Assembly: GCA_016713875.1 (NCBI GenBank)
Contig: JADJOI010000003.1
Span: forward strand, 2,294,001 to 2,358,000
Direction of reading: 5' to 3'
Length of the DNA stretch: 64,000 nt
Source: Flavobacteriales bacterium
GTDB taxonomy: Bacteria > Bacteroidota > Bacteroidia > Flavobacteriales_F > PHOS-HE28
Shown here: positions 8,883 through 19,129 of the stretch, in pieces
How the letters are laid out: every line of letters starts with the position of its first letter
How positions within the stretch are numbered: position 1 is the stretch's first letter
The notes under the pieces: model-generated
Told to the model about the DNA's origin: nothing
Seen by the model: only the letters and a program-made list of their open reading frames with translations
Databases searched by the model: none
Position numbers and translations under genes: made by a program

Positions 8883-9716
8883 TCAACGCGCTTGGGCGAT
8901 GGGGGTTCGGGGCTTCTCGGCGGCCAGGGCCTGGCGCTCTACCCGGGCGGCCAGCAGGATGCTCACCTCATAAAGCGCCAGCAGCGGCAGGCTCACCAGG
9001 ATCTGACTGGTCACGTCGGGCGGCGTGATCACGGCGGCCACCACCAGGATGCCCACAAAGGCATGACGCCTGTAGGTGCGCATGACGGCGGCGCTCATGA
9101 GCCCGAGGCGGGCCAGCATCAGCACGGCCAGGGGCAGCTGGAACATGACCCCGGTCCACAGCGGCACGGAGGTCATGGTGCCGATGAAGCTGTCCAGGGC
9201 GATGGTGTTGCGCACGGCCTCGCTCACCTTGTAGCCGCCCAGGAACTGGATGCTCATGGGGGCGATGACGTAGTAGCCGAAGGTCACGCCGAGCAGGAAG
9301 AGCAGACCGGCGAAGACGACGGCCGACCGGGCGGCCCGGCGCTCCCGTTCGTTGAGGCCCGGGGCGATGAAGCGCCAGACCTCCCAGAGCACATAGGGAG
9401 AGGCGGCCACCAGGCCGGCCACGAAGCTCACCTTCAGGTGGGTGAGGAACTGGCCGCTCATGCTGATGTTCTGCAGCTCGAAGCCCAGGTCGCGGATGCA
9501 GAGCGCGTCGCCGAGGCCTAGGCGCTGGCTGAGCGCACAGAGGGCGCGGTAGGTGATGAAGCCGGGGTCGCGCGGGGCCAGGATGATCGTGTCGAAGACC
9601 AGTTCCTTCCAGAAGAAGGCCACCAGCATGGCCGCCAGGATCACCACGGCGCTGCGCATCAGCGTCCACCGGAGCTCCTCCAGGTGCTCCAGGAAGGTCA
9701 TTTCCTTGTTGGCCAC
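8883..9716 (-). CDS. tatC: Sec-independent translocase subunit TatC
   Basis: 277-residue, six-helix core of the twin-arginine translocase, which recognises RR signal peptides such as that of the SoxB-like protein in this window. The diagnostic N-terminal motif EMTFLEHLEELRW and the conserved periplasmic and transmembrane segments are present. The start is a GTG at 9716 (read as MANKEMTF). An ATG further up at 9773 is excluded because the -7 box TATCTTTG at 9753-9746 lies inside that extension. ATG 9701 is an alternative. It is the first gene of an operon with the DUF5686 protein and lptB. Confidence 0.92.
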   Translation of the reverse strand: MANKEMTFLEHLEELRWTLMRSAVVILAAMLVAFFWKELVFDTIILAPRDPGFITYRALCALSQRLGLGDALCIRDLGFELQNISMSGQFLTHLKVSFVAGLVAASPYVLWEVWRFIAPGLNERERRAARSAVVFAGLLFLLGVTFGYYVIAPMSIQFLGGYKVSEAVRNTIALDSFIGTMTSVPLWTGVMFQLPLAVLMLARLGLMSAAVMRTYRRHAFVGILVVAAVITPPDVTSQILVSLPLLALYEVSILLAARVERQALAAEKPRTPIAQAR

Positions 9717-9745
9717 GGTGATCGGCGCCCTTTTCGACGAAGGGG

Positions 9746-9753
9746 CAAAGATA
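9746..9753 (-). promoter_or_regulatory. -7 box TATCTTTG of tatC operon
   Basis: Perfect match to the Bacteroidota TAnnTTTG element on the minus strand, 29 bases before the GTG start. It rules out the longer ATG start at 9773. Confidence 0.7.
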
Positions 9754-9927
9754 GCCGGGGGTCGGAGGGGCATCCGCGGAGGCGCGTCGATCCTTCAACA
9801 GCGGAGCCGGCAACAGAAGGAAGCCCTCCGGCGTTGAAGCGGACGGCTGTGCACCGGCAGCTCGTGATCCGGAAAGTTGCCATACCTTAGAGAGCGCCGG
9901 AGCACGGCATAGAAGCGTACAGAACTC

Positions 9928-12111
<2,184 letters not shown>

Positions 12112-12161
12112 GGTCGATCGGCCTTCCAGCCCGTTCCGAACGCGGATCACGACGCTCGACC

Positions 12162-12497
12162 ATGAGCCCCGCCGACCTCACCCTCGTCGCCCGCCACGCG
12201 GTGAAGCTGCTCGTGGAGCGGCGCTTCGCGGAGCTGGAGCAGGCCACGGGCGGGGTGCGCCTGAGCGTGGACGACATGGAGGCCGCCGTCGATGACATGG
12301 GCGCCACACTGGCGATGCCGCCCGAGAGCGTGTGGCGTGAGCTGCGTCCCCGGCCCGTGCGGAACCGGCCCGGGGCCTTCGAGCTCTCCATCCCGCTCTG
12401 GACGGCACGCGGCCGCACGCCGCACACGGTGGAGCTCACCGTTCACAGCGCGAACGGCCGTCCGGTGATCGAGGTGGATGACCTCATCGTGGGCTGA
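12162..12497 (+). CDS. Uncharacterised small cytosolic protein
   Basis: 111 residues with no signal peptide or membrane segment. An N-terminal helical part (LVARHAVKLLVERRFAELEQ) is followed by a mixed strand region (FELSIPLWTARGRTPHTVELTV) and an acidic end. The pattern suggests a small alpha/beta fold. I do not recognise the family. Its codon use matches the flanking genes and it follows recQ by about 50 bases, so it may be co-transcribed. It faces the convergent amidohydrolase gene, leaving only three bases between their ends. Confidence 0.65.
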   Translation: MSPADLTLVARHAVKLLVERRFAELEQATGGVRLSVDDMEAAVDDMGATLAMPPESVWRELRPRPVRNRPGAFELSIPLWTARGRTPHTVELTVHSANGRPVIEVDDLIVG

Positions 12498-12500
12498 GGA

Positions 12501-13709
12501 TCACTGCAGCTCGTTCAGCGCACCCGCCATCATCATCGCCGCTCCCAGCATCATCGCGTCCTCATCGATGTCGAAGGCCGCGGTGTGCAGTCCGCTCTGC
12601 GTGCCGGGCTTCCTGGGATCGCCGGTGCCGAGCCGGAAGAAGCAGCCGGGCATCACGTGCGTGTAGTAGGCGAAGTCCTCGGCGCCCATGCGGATGTCCA
12701 TGTCCACCACGTTGTCCGCGCCCACCAGTTCCACGGCCACGTCCCGCATCCGAGCAGTGAGCGCCGGGTCGTTCTTCACCACGGGCGAGCCCTTCACGAT
12801 CCGCAGCTCCGCCTCCCCGCCCATGTCCTTCGCCACACCCGTGCACACGCGCGGCAACAGGTCATGGAGCATGGACCGCAGCTCCTCGTTGAAGGTGCGC
12901 AGGGTGCCGTCCAGGCGCGCCTCGTCCGGAACGATGTTGGTGGCGCCCTGGGCGAGGAATCGACCGAAGCTCATCAGCATGGGCTCGCCGGCCGGCTTCG
13001 CGCGTTCGGCCGCCTCGTACAGCACGGGAAGAAGGCGGGCGGCGATGAGGATCGGGTCCACGAGCTCGGCGCGCTTGGCGGCATGTCCGCCACGGCCACG
13101 CACGGTGAGGTAGAGCTCGTCGGCGGCGGCCATGAAGGGACCGCTGCGGAAACCGAGCTTGCCCGAGGCCAGTTCCGGGGTGACGTGCTGCCCCAGGATG
13201 CCCGTTGGTGTGGGATCCGTGAGGGCCCCTTCCTTCACGAAAAGGCTGGCCCCGCCGGGCTCCTTCTCCTCGCCGGGCTGGAACACGAGCATCACGGTGC
13301 CGCTCCAGGCCTCACGCATGCGGTGCAGCGCGAGGCCCGCTGCGAGCACCATGGCGGTGTGCGCGTCATGCCCGCAGGCGTGCATCACGCCCGGGTTGAG
13401 CGAACGATAGCCGTCCTTGCCCACCTCCTGGATCGGCAGGGCGTCCATGTCGGCGCGCAGGGCGAAACAGCGGTCGGACGGGGAGCGGGACCCGGTGACG
13501 AGGGCGATGAGGCCCGTGCCGGCCGGCCGGTCCGGATGGCGGGCGAGCCCTTCGCGCACGATGAGACCTTCGGCCTTCAGAACAGAGGCGACGTAGGCGG
13601 CGGTGGCCTCCTCGTGGAAGGCGAGCTCGGGGTGCTGATGCATCCACCTGCGCCACTGCACAGGCCGGTCCCCCAGGGCCTCCAGTTCCTTCCGGATGCG
13701 TGCGATCAC
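12501..13709 (-). CDS. M20-family amidohydrolase (N-acyl amino acid / hippurate hydrolase type)
   Basis: 402-residue zinc-dependent hydrolase of the M20D group, which cleaves N-acyl or aromatic acyl amino acids. Visible motifs are WRRWMHQHPELAFHEE, LRADMDALP, MHACGHDAHTAM (metal-binding Cys and His), VFQPGEE and the C-terminal GAEDFAYYTHVMPGCF. The start is GTG at 13709, overlapping the stop of the TauE-like gene (GTGA), so the pair is coupled. The natural substrate cannot be read from sequence. There is no signal peptide, so it acts in the cytoplasm. Confidence 0.88.
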   Translation of the reverse strand: MIARIRKELEALGDRPVQWRRWMHQHPELAFHEEATAAYVASVLKAEGLIVREGLARHPDRPAGTGLIALVTGSRSPSDRCFALRADMDALPIQEVGKDGYRSLNPGVMHACGHDAHTAMVLAAGLALHRMREAWSGTVMLVFQPGEEKEPGGASLFVKEGALTDPTPTGILGQHVTPELASGKLGFRSGPFMAAADELYLTVRGRGGHAAKRAELVDPILIAARLLPVLYEAAERAKPAGEPMLMSFGRFLAQGATNIVPDEARLDGTLRTFNEELRSMLHDLLPRVCTGVAKDMGGEAELRIVKGSPVVKNDPALTARMRDVAVELVGADNVVDMDIRMGAEDFAYYTHVMPGCFFRLGTGDPRKPGTQSGLHTAAFDIDEDAMMLGAAMMMAGALNELQ

Positions 13710-14074
13710 TTGCCGAGGATGAGCTTGAGGGCGGCCACCAACATCACCAGGCCGAAGACACGCTTGACGGCATCGGCGGGGATGCTAAGGGCCATGCGGC
13801 TGCCGAGGTATCCGCCCAGCACGAAGGCCCCGGCGATGAGGCCCACGGCGCGTAGGTCGAGCGGGTGCTGGCGGTGGTAGTTCCAGGCGGCGATGGCCAC
13901 CACGGGCAGCACCAGAACGGCCAGGCTGGTGCCCTGGGCCTGATGCTGGCCGTAGCCCATGAGCCACACCAGGGCAGGCACCATGATGATGCCTCCGCCC
14001 ACGCCGACGAAGCCGCTGAGCATGCCGGCCAGCAGGCCGATGAGCAGGAGCAGACCGACGGCCGTGGCGGACAT
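13706..14074 (-). CDS. Half-size TauE/SafE-family membrane protein
   Basis: 122 residues with about four hydrophobic helices. It carries the TauE hallmark near the N-terminus (GMLSGFVGVGGGIIMVPAL) and GTSLAVLV, GGYLGSRMAL and FGLVMLVAALKL later. Full TauE transporters have two such halves (compare the 268-residue copy at 43805), so this protein would have to dimerise. The family moves sulfite, sulfonates or other anions, but the substrate here is unknown. It starts three bases after the upstream 1083-residue gene and overlaps the amidohydrolase. Confidence 0.8.
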   Translation of the reverse strand: MSATAVGLLLLIGLLAGMLSGFVGVGGGIIMVPALVWLMGYGQHQAQGTSLAVLVLPVVAIAAWNYHRQHPLDLRAVGLIAGAFVLGGYLGSRMALSIPADAVKRVFGLVMLVAALKLILGK

Positions 14075-14077
14075 GGG

Positions 14078-17000
14078 TCAGATATCGAGGCTGAGGGAGA
14101 GGTGGAACACGGGTTTCAACACGCGGCCGTCATCCACGCCCCAACCCCAATCCGCACGGACGAAGTAGCCGAGCAAGCGGGCACGCAGGCCCGCGCCATA
14201 GCTGCCTACGATGGGTTCCCGCTGGTTCTTGATGGTGATGAGCAACGGGTTGCTGTCGATCACCTGCTGGTTGAAGGTGTTCTCCTCGCTGTAGGGATCG
14301 GGGCCGGTCCATGCCACGCCCAGATCGCCGAAGGCCACGATCTGGAAGTTCTGGAGGAAGTCCGACCGCATGGGCCGGTTGACGAGGTAGCGGAAGATCG
14401 GCCAGCGGATCTCCGTGTTGAGCACCCCGAAGGAAGTGCCATTACGCGCATTGAAGTAGAAGCCCCGCATCGGCGTCGCGTTGCTCTGGTAGAAGTAGTT
14501 CTGGTCGAAGTCGATGGGGATGCTGTTGTCCACGCGCGGGAAGAGCCAGTTGTCCACCCCGCCCAGGAAGTGGATGATGCGGCGGCTGCCCAGGCTGGTG
14601 GCACCGGCCAGGCGGTTCACCAGCACCAGGTCGCGATGGATGCGCAGGGAATGGCGTGCGTCCAGGCCGAGCACCTGCATGTCGCTGTTGCCCTCGTCCG
14701 GCTGGATGTAGTACTCACCGAAGACCTTGAACTTCCAGCCGGTGTAGAGGTTCAGCCCACGGGGCACCGAGCTGTCATACACATACTCCAGCTTGCCGCC
14801 GGCCATCTGGTCGTGGAAGTTGGGCTCCTGCAAGCTGAGCAGGTCGGTGCTCTGCAGCACGTAGCGGTCGTGGCGGTACAGAAGTGAGGCGCGCACGCTG
14901 GCCAGCTCGCTGAACGGCCAGCTCACCTGGTAGTTGGCCAGATGGGTCTGCACCTTCACCACCCCGAAGCGGGAAACGCCCTGCAGGGTCTGGCGCTGCA
15001 CGGTGAACCGTTTGTCCAACCGGCGTTTGAGGTTGATGTAGGTCAGGAAGTAGTCGTTGTTGTTGAGGTCGAGCGCCAGGCGGAAGCCACCGATGATCTT
15101 GTGGTCCTCGAAGAGGTCGCTGATCCCCATCTGGATCATGCCGCTCAGGCCCGGGTTCAGGTTCTGCGCGCCGGTGAAGGGCTGGTAGAAGGCGGCGTTG
15201 TAGCTGTTGTCCACCTGGGTGAGCACCGCGTCGGTGGCGAAATTGACGTGGTAGTTGCGTTGCTCGGGGAACACCAGGGGCCGGTCCGCCAGGGTGTCCC
15301 CGGGGGCTGCGGCGGTGGGGTTGGCGGCGATGGTCTGGGGCAGCGCTTCCAACGGACGGGCGGGCGGCGGGGCGCTCTCATCGCTGAACTGGTAGTTATC
15401 CACGTTCACGGGTTCCCCGGCAGGACGCTGCACGCGTGGATCCACCTTCACCACCTGGTCCAGCGGATCGGTCAGGTCGCTCAGCGGTTCGCGACGATCG
15501 GGGCGGACACCGGACGGGGTCTCCTCACCCAAACCCGCCAACCCCGAACTGGTGCGGCCCATCCGCAGCCGATAGCGGCCGTTCTCGAACACGAGCTCGG
15601 CCAGGCGACCGTTGCGGGCGTGCACATCGTGCTCCAACACCGAGCGACGGCCCCGGGTGATCCGGTCGTTGACGGCGAAGTAGCGGTAATGGATGGTGGT
15701 GTCCACATGGCTCACCACACTGTCATACCGCACCCGGTAGCGGTCGCGGAGCCCCGAAGCATCACCCAGGTAGGTGAAGGCCACGCTGTCCAGGGGCATC
15801 GGGGCCGATTCATCGGCATAGGTGGTGCTTGTGAGCCGGCGCACGAGCGACGATCGGCCGGCGAGGTCGTAGAGGAAGATGTCCTTGTGCCCGTTCACCA
15901 GGGCCACTTCCGCGTTGGCCGGCTGGCTGCGCAGGGTGTCGTCCGTGCGGTCACTGGCGAACAGGATGCCGCGGCCGTCCAGGGTGAACGACGGTTCCAG
16001 GTCATCGAACTGGTCGTTGGTGAGCTGTTCCTGCCGGTTGCCGATGAGGTAGTAGAGGTACAGGTCCGTGCGTCCCTCCCGCACGGCACTGAACACCATG
16101 TTCTGACCATCGTGCGAATAGGCCATGGAGAGCAGTTTCTCAAGCATGAATACCGGCCGGGAGGAGGTCTTGCCGTCGTCCAGGGTATAGGTCTTCAGGT
16201 AGAGCTCACCCTTGCGCTCCACGGCGAAGCTGAGGGCGCGGCTGCCCGGATGCCAGGCCAGCACCGGATAGCTGCGGTCCACGATGCGGTTGAGCTTCTT
16301 CTCCCCCTTGGCGATGCGCCAGGTGCGCTGCTCGGACAGATCGCGGACGAAGACCTTGTACTGGCCCAGCTCGTTGGTGACCCAGGCGGCGTAGCGCCCG
16401 TTGGGGCTCAGCTTGAACTGTGACCACGTGGTGCGCTTGCGGTGGCGGATCGGCAGTTCCTCGAGCGTCAGCGCCTCGCGCATCTGTTCCTCCTTGGTGA
16501 ACCGGTCCTTGTAATGGCCCAGGCAATCGATGGCGAGGTTCTTCAAGGGCACGCCGAGGACGTACATGAACCCGCTCTCCACGTTGCGGCTCACGCGGGT
16601 CATGTACAGGATGTTGGGGATGACGCCCTGGCCGTACACATCGGCCACGTAGGACCAAATGGCCTGGCCCATGAGCACGGCGTCCTCGCCTTCGAGCCTG
16701 TTGAAGCGGTCGAAGCGACCCGCGAGGATGCCATCCCGAAGCCGGCTCGCCTGCATCGCGTCCATCGGACCCGACACATGGGCCACCAGCCCCTTGGTGT
16801 ACCACTCGGGCAGGTTCATCAGGGTGCTGTTCTTGAGCACCTCGCGCCAGTTGCCCCCGAACATCATCTGGTCCAGCATCACCTGGGCCACCCCGCTGCG
16901 CACCTGCTGATCCAGCCGCGCATGATCGCCCTCGAAGTACACGAAGACCTTGGTGCCCACGATCCGCGTGACGCCACCGATGTTGTACTGTTCATCACCG

Positions 17001-17329
17001 GTGATGCCGATGTTGCTCTGGCGGAAGTCCGACAGGGAGTTGTACACCACGAACTGCACCCGCTCGTCCAGGGCGATGTCCAACTGCTTCTCCAGGTCCT
17101 TCAGGTGCTTGTGACCGCTGAGGGAGACGTAGCGCGCCAGATCACGCCCGCCCTTGTAGAAGTAGGTCTCGAGCCGGTCGAACCGGTAGTACTGCCACAG
17201 GAACTCCTCGTGCTGGACCCGGTTCTTCCCGAACTCCTGCTGGGCGCCGTTGTAGAACTGGCCATGCGCTGAGGATGCCGCCAGCAGGGCGGATAGAGCG
17301 AGCAGTGTCGACCGGATGATCCTGAGCAC
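14078..17329 (-). CDS. Large exported protein: TolB-like beta-propeller plus outer-membrane barrel
   Basis: 1083 residues. There is a signal peptide at 1-23 (LAASSAHGQ). Residues about 24-280 form a peptidase-MA-like region (NLPEWYTKGLVAHVSG) without a clear HExxH. About 300-600 carry PD40/TolB-type blades (FKLSPNGRYAAWVTNE, LAWHPGSRALSFAV, AYSHDGQNMVFSA, SFTLDGRGILFASDRTDD). The last part, about 700-1083, resembles a surface-antigen barrel (MRGFYFNARNGTSFGVLNTE, VAFGDLGVAW, final LSLSLDI). It is probably an outer-membrane protein with a periplasmic propeller. The function is unknown. The start is a GTG at 17329, five bases from the box TATCTTCA at 17342-17335. Confidence 0.78.
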   Translation of the reverse strand: MLRIIRSTLLALSALLAASSAHGQFYNGAQQEFGKNRVQHEEFLWQYYRFDRLETYFYKGGRDLARYVSLSGHKHLKDLEKQLDIALDERVQFVVYNSLSDFRQSNIGITGDEQYNIGGVTRIVGTKVFVYFEGDHARLDQQVRSGVAQVMLDQMMFGGNWREVLKNSTLMNLPEWYTKGLVAHVSGPMDAMQASRLRDGILAGRFDRFNRLEGEDAVLMGQAIWSYVADVYGQGVIPNILYMTRVSRNVESGFMYVLGVPLKNLAIDCLGHYKDRFTKEEQMREALTLEELPIRHRKRTTWSQFKLSPNGRYAAWVTNELGQYKVFVRDLSEQRTWRIAKGEKKLNRIVDRSYPVLAWHPGSRALSFAVERKGELYLKTYTLDDGKTSSRPVFMLEKLLSMAYSHDGQNMVFSAVREGRTDLYLYYLIGNRQEQLTNDQFDDLEPSFTLDGRGILFASDRTDDTLRSQPANAEVALVNGHKDIFLYDLAGRSSLVRRLTSTTYADESAPMPLDSVAFTYLGDASGLRDRYRVRYDSVVSHVDTTIHYRYFAVNDRITRGRRSVLEHDVHARNGRLAELVFENGRYRLRMGRTSSGLAGLGEETPSGVRPDRREPLSDLTDPLDQVVKVDPRVQRPAGEPVNVDNYQFSDESAPPPARPLEALPQTIAANPTAAAPGDTLADRPLVFPEQRNYHVNFATDAVLTQVDNSYNAAFYQPFTGAQNLNPGLSGMIQMGISDLFEDHKIIGGFRLALDLNNNDYFLTYINLKRRLDKRFTVQRQTLQGVSRFGVVKVQTHLANYQVSWPFSELASVRASLLYRHDRYVLQSTDLLSLQEPNFHDQMAGGKLEYVYDSSVPRGLNLYTGWKFKVFGEYYIQPDEGNSDMQVLGLDARHSLRIHRDLVLVNRLAGATSLGSRRIIHFLGGVDNWLFPRVDNSIPIDFDQNYFYQSNATPMRGFYFNARNGTSFGVLNTEIRWPIFRYLVNRPMRSDFLQNFQIVAFGDLGVAWTGPDPYSEENTFNQQVIDSNPLLITIKNQREPIVGSYGAGLRARLLGYFVRADWGWGVDDGRVLKPVFHLSLSLDI

Positions 17330-17334
17330 AGCGA

Positions 17335-17342
17335 TGAAGATA
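17335..17342 (-). promoter_or_regulatory. -7-like box TATCTTCA
   Basis: TATCTTCA fits a relaxed TAnnTTYR element on the minus strand and ends five bases before the GTG of the 1083-residue protein gene, implying a near-leaderless transcript. Confidence 0.45.
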
Positions 17343-17400
17343 ACTACATCCGGCCGCCCTTGTTCGGCGCGCCCTGCGCGAAGTTCAGGCTTTTCCGGGC

Positions 17401-18051
17401 ATGCTGTATTGCGAACCGTTCGTCTGCAACCCCTTTCAGGAGAACACCTGGCTGCTTCATGATGGCCGGGAGGCGCTGTTGGTGGACCCGGGCTGCTGGA
17501 ACACGACGGAGGAGCATCGGTTGGAGGCCTATGTAACGCAGCACGGCCTGCGTGTGGTGCGTTGCCTGAACACCCACGGCCATATCGACCATGTATTGGG
17601 GAATGCCTGGGCCCATCGCCGGTTCGGTCTGTTGCCGGAGATCCACATGGACGACTTGGAATTGCTGCGGCGGGCCCCGACGATCGGCCAGCTGTACGGC
17701 GTGCCTTGCGAGGCCTCGCCGGAACCCGTGGCCCACCTGGCGGACGGGGATGAGGTACGGCTCGGGGACCTTCGCTTCGAGGTGCTGCATGTGCCGGGCC
17801 ACAGCCCCGGGCATGTGGTGCTGTACTGCCAAAAGGAGGGGCAGCTCGTGGGTGGCGACGTGCTCTTCCAAGGGAGCATCGGGCGCACGGATCTGCCCGG
17901 GGGCGACCGGGAGCAGCTGCTGCACAGCATCCGCACCCGGATGCTGGTGCTGGGCGATGCGGTGGTGGTGCATAGTGGCCATGGCCCGGACACCACGATC
18001 GGTGCCGAACGGCGCGGCAATCCCTTCCTTCAGCCTTCTTCGTTCCGGTGA
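17401..18051 (+). CDS. MBL-fold metallo-hydrolase (glyoxalase II-like)
   Basis: 216-residue cytosolic hydrolase. The metal-binding motif THGHIDH is at residues 58-64, followed by VPGHSPGHVVLY, GGDVLFQGSIGRTDLPGGD and the final His in VHSGHGPDT. The order and spacing match the YcbL/glyoxalase II branch, which hydrolyses S-lactoylglutathione-like thioesters. The actual substrate is not readable. It diverges from the 1083-residue gene across a 71-base gap. Confidence 0.85.
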   Translation: MLYCEPFVCNPFQENTWLLHDGREALLVDPGCWNTTEEHRLEAYVTQHGLRVVRCLNTHGHIDHVLGNAWAHRRFGLLPEIHMDDLELLRRAPTIGQLYGVPCEASPEPVAHLADGDEVRLGDLRFEVLHVPGHSPGHVVLYCQKEGQLVGGDVLFQGSIGRTDLPGGDREQLLHSIRTRMLVLGDAVVVHSGHGPDTTIGAERRGNPFLQPSSFR

Positions 18052-18154
18052 GCCCCGCTGTTGGCCCGTGCAGTGTCGGCCGGCAGTGGCCTGGCCTTCG
18101 AATGTCCGCTTCATTGAGCCGCCACCGGCCTTGGGCGGGCAGGGCCTGCGCCGA

Positions 18155-19021
18155 TCACGGGTGGTAGCTGTCCGGCTTGTACACCTTTTTCTTCCCTTCA
18201 AGCGCGTTGGGCTTGATGGCAGGTGGGCAGGCAAACCCCTTCGGGTACCGAAGGAACAGGAAACGGATGCTCAGGATGAGCGGGCGGTAGCGGCTGTTGA
18301 ACCACTGTAGTTGACCAAAGCCCTTGTCCCCGGGCACCACGCTCACCACCGGGGTCTCCAGCGTGGGGATGATGAGCGATCGGCCGCGCGTGCGGAAGCC
18401 GTAGCCCACCTTAACGTGCGCCTGGCCGATGAACGACGGCGGAAGTTCCTGATCGGCCAGCACGAACGGATCGCCGGTGTAGCTGCGCGCACTGCCCACG
18501 TCAAGGTCGGCGTTCACACCCAGGCTCAGTTGGACGAACTGCCGGTCGGCCGTTTGGAAGAACTTGTTGGCGTTCACATGCACGCTGGCATAGTGGTCGC
18601 GGAAGCTGCCTGAACCGGGCAGCACCACGGAGGAGTCCGTTTCGTTCGGTCCGTACCGCAGCACGCCGATGTGGTCCTGGCGACCGTTCAAGCCTTTGTA
18701 GGCCAGGCCGAAGTCCCAGTGGTCCAGGATCACCGGATCACGGGTCGCATGGAACCAGCCCACCTCCACATAGGGTCCGAAGCGTCCGTTGGGATCGAAG
18801 GTGGCCGTGTAGGTGGTGTCGGCGTTGCGGAACAGTTCGCGTTCCTCGTCGCCGAAGCGGGCCAGGGTGTAGGTGGCGCCGAGGCCGAAGTACAGCCCCC
18901 CTCGGCGCATCTTGCCATCCGTGGGGATGATCTCCGGCCGCTTGCGCTCGAACAGCCGTTGAGCGTGCAGCTGCGCGGGCAGGAGCAGGAGGAGCAGCAG
19001 GCCGGCGAACGGATGACGCAT
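18155..19021 (-). CDS. Exported protein of unknown function, probable outer-membrane barrel
   Basis: 288 residues from the ATG at 19021, giving MRHPFAGLLLLLLLPAQLHAQ, a clean signal peptide. An ATG at 19042 is possible, and longer extensions lack family-like sequence. The mature part alternates aromatic and polar residues (GLYFGLGATYTLARFG, YVEVGWFHATRDP, HVKVGYGFRTRGRSLIIPT), as in barrel strands, and ends in a lysine-rich tail. I do not recognise the family. It is divergent from the VCBS lipoprotein gene. Confidence 0.65.
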   Translation of the reverse strand: MRHPFAGLLLLLLLPAQLHAQRLFERKRPEIIPTDGKMRRGGLYFGLGATYTLARFGDEERELFRNADTTYTATFDPNGRFGPYVEVGWFHATRDPVILDHWDFGLAYKGLNGRQDHIGVLRYGPNETDSSVVLPGSGSFRDHYASVHVNANKFFQTADRQFVQLSLGVNADLDVGSARSYTGDPFVLADQELPPSFIGQAHVKVGYGFRTRGRSLIIPTLETPVVSVVPGDKGFGQLQWFNSRYRPLILSIRFLFLRYPKGFACPPAIKPNALEGKKKVYKPDSYHP

Positions 19022-19103
19022 GGAACGAAGGTCGGTGTCCATGCACGTCCAACGTGGTGACCCGAGGACAACGTATGAACGATCCCCCGTGGGTGCGGCC
19101 ACC

Positions 19104-19111
19104 TATCTTGG
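19104..19111 (+). promoter_or_regulatory. -7-like box TATCTTGG
   Basis: TATCTTGG, one mismatch from TAnnTTTG, 18 bases before the ATG of the VCBS lipoprotein. The related box TACCTTGG recurs before two T9SS cargo genes (33791, 35841). Confidence 0.5.
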
Positions 19112-19129
19112 GCCAACGAACCCCGTCCC

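Noticed and set aside
9701..9773. ATG 9773 as the tatC start
   Set aside because: The -7 box TATCTTTG at 9753-9746 lies within that extension, and the added residues are not TatC-like. GTG 9716 was preferred.
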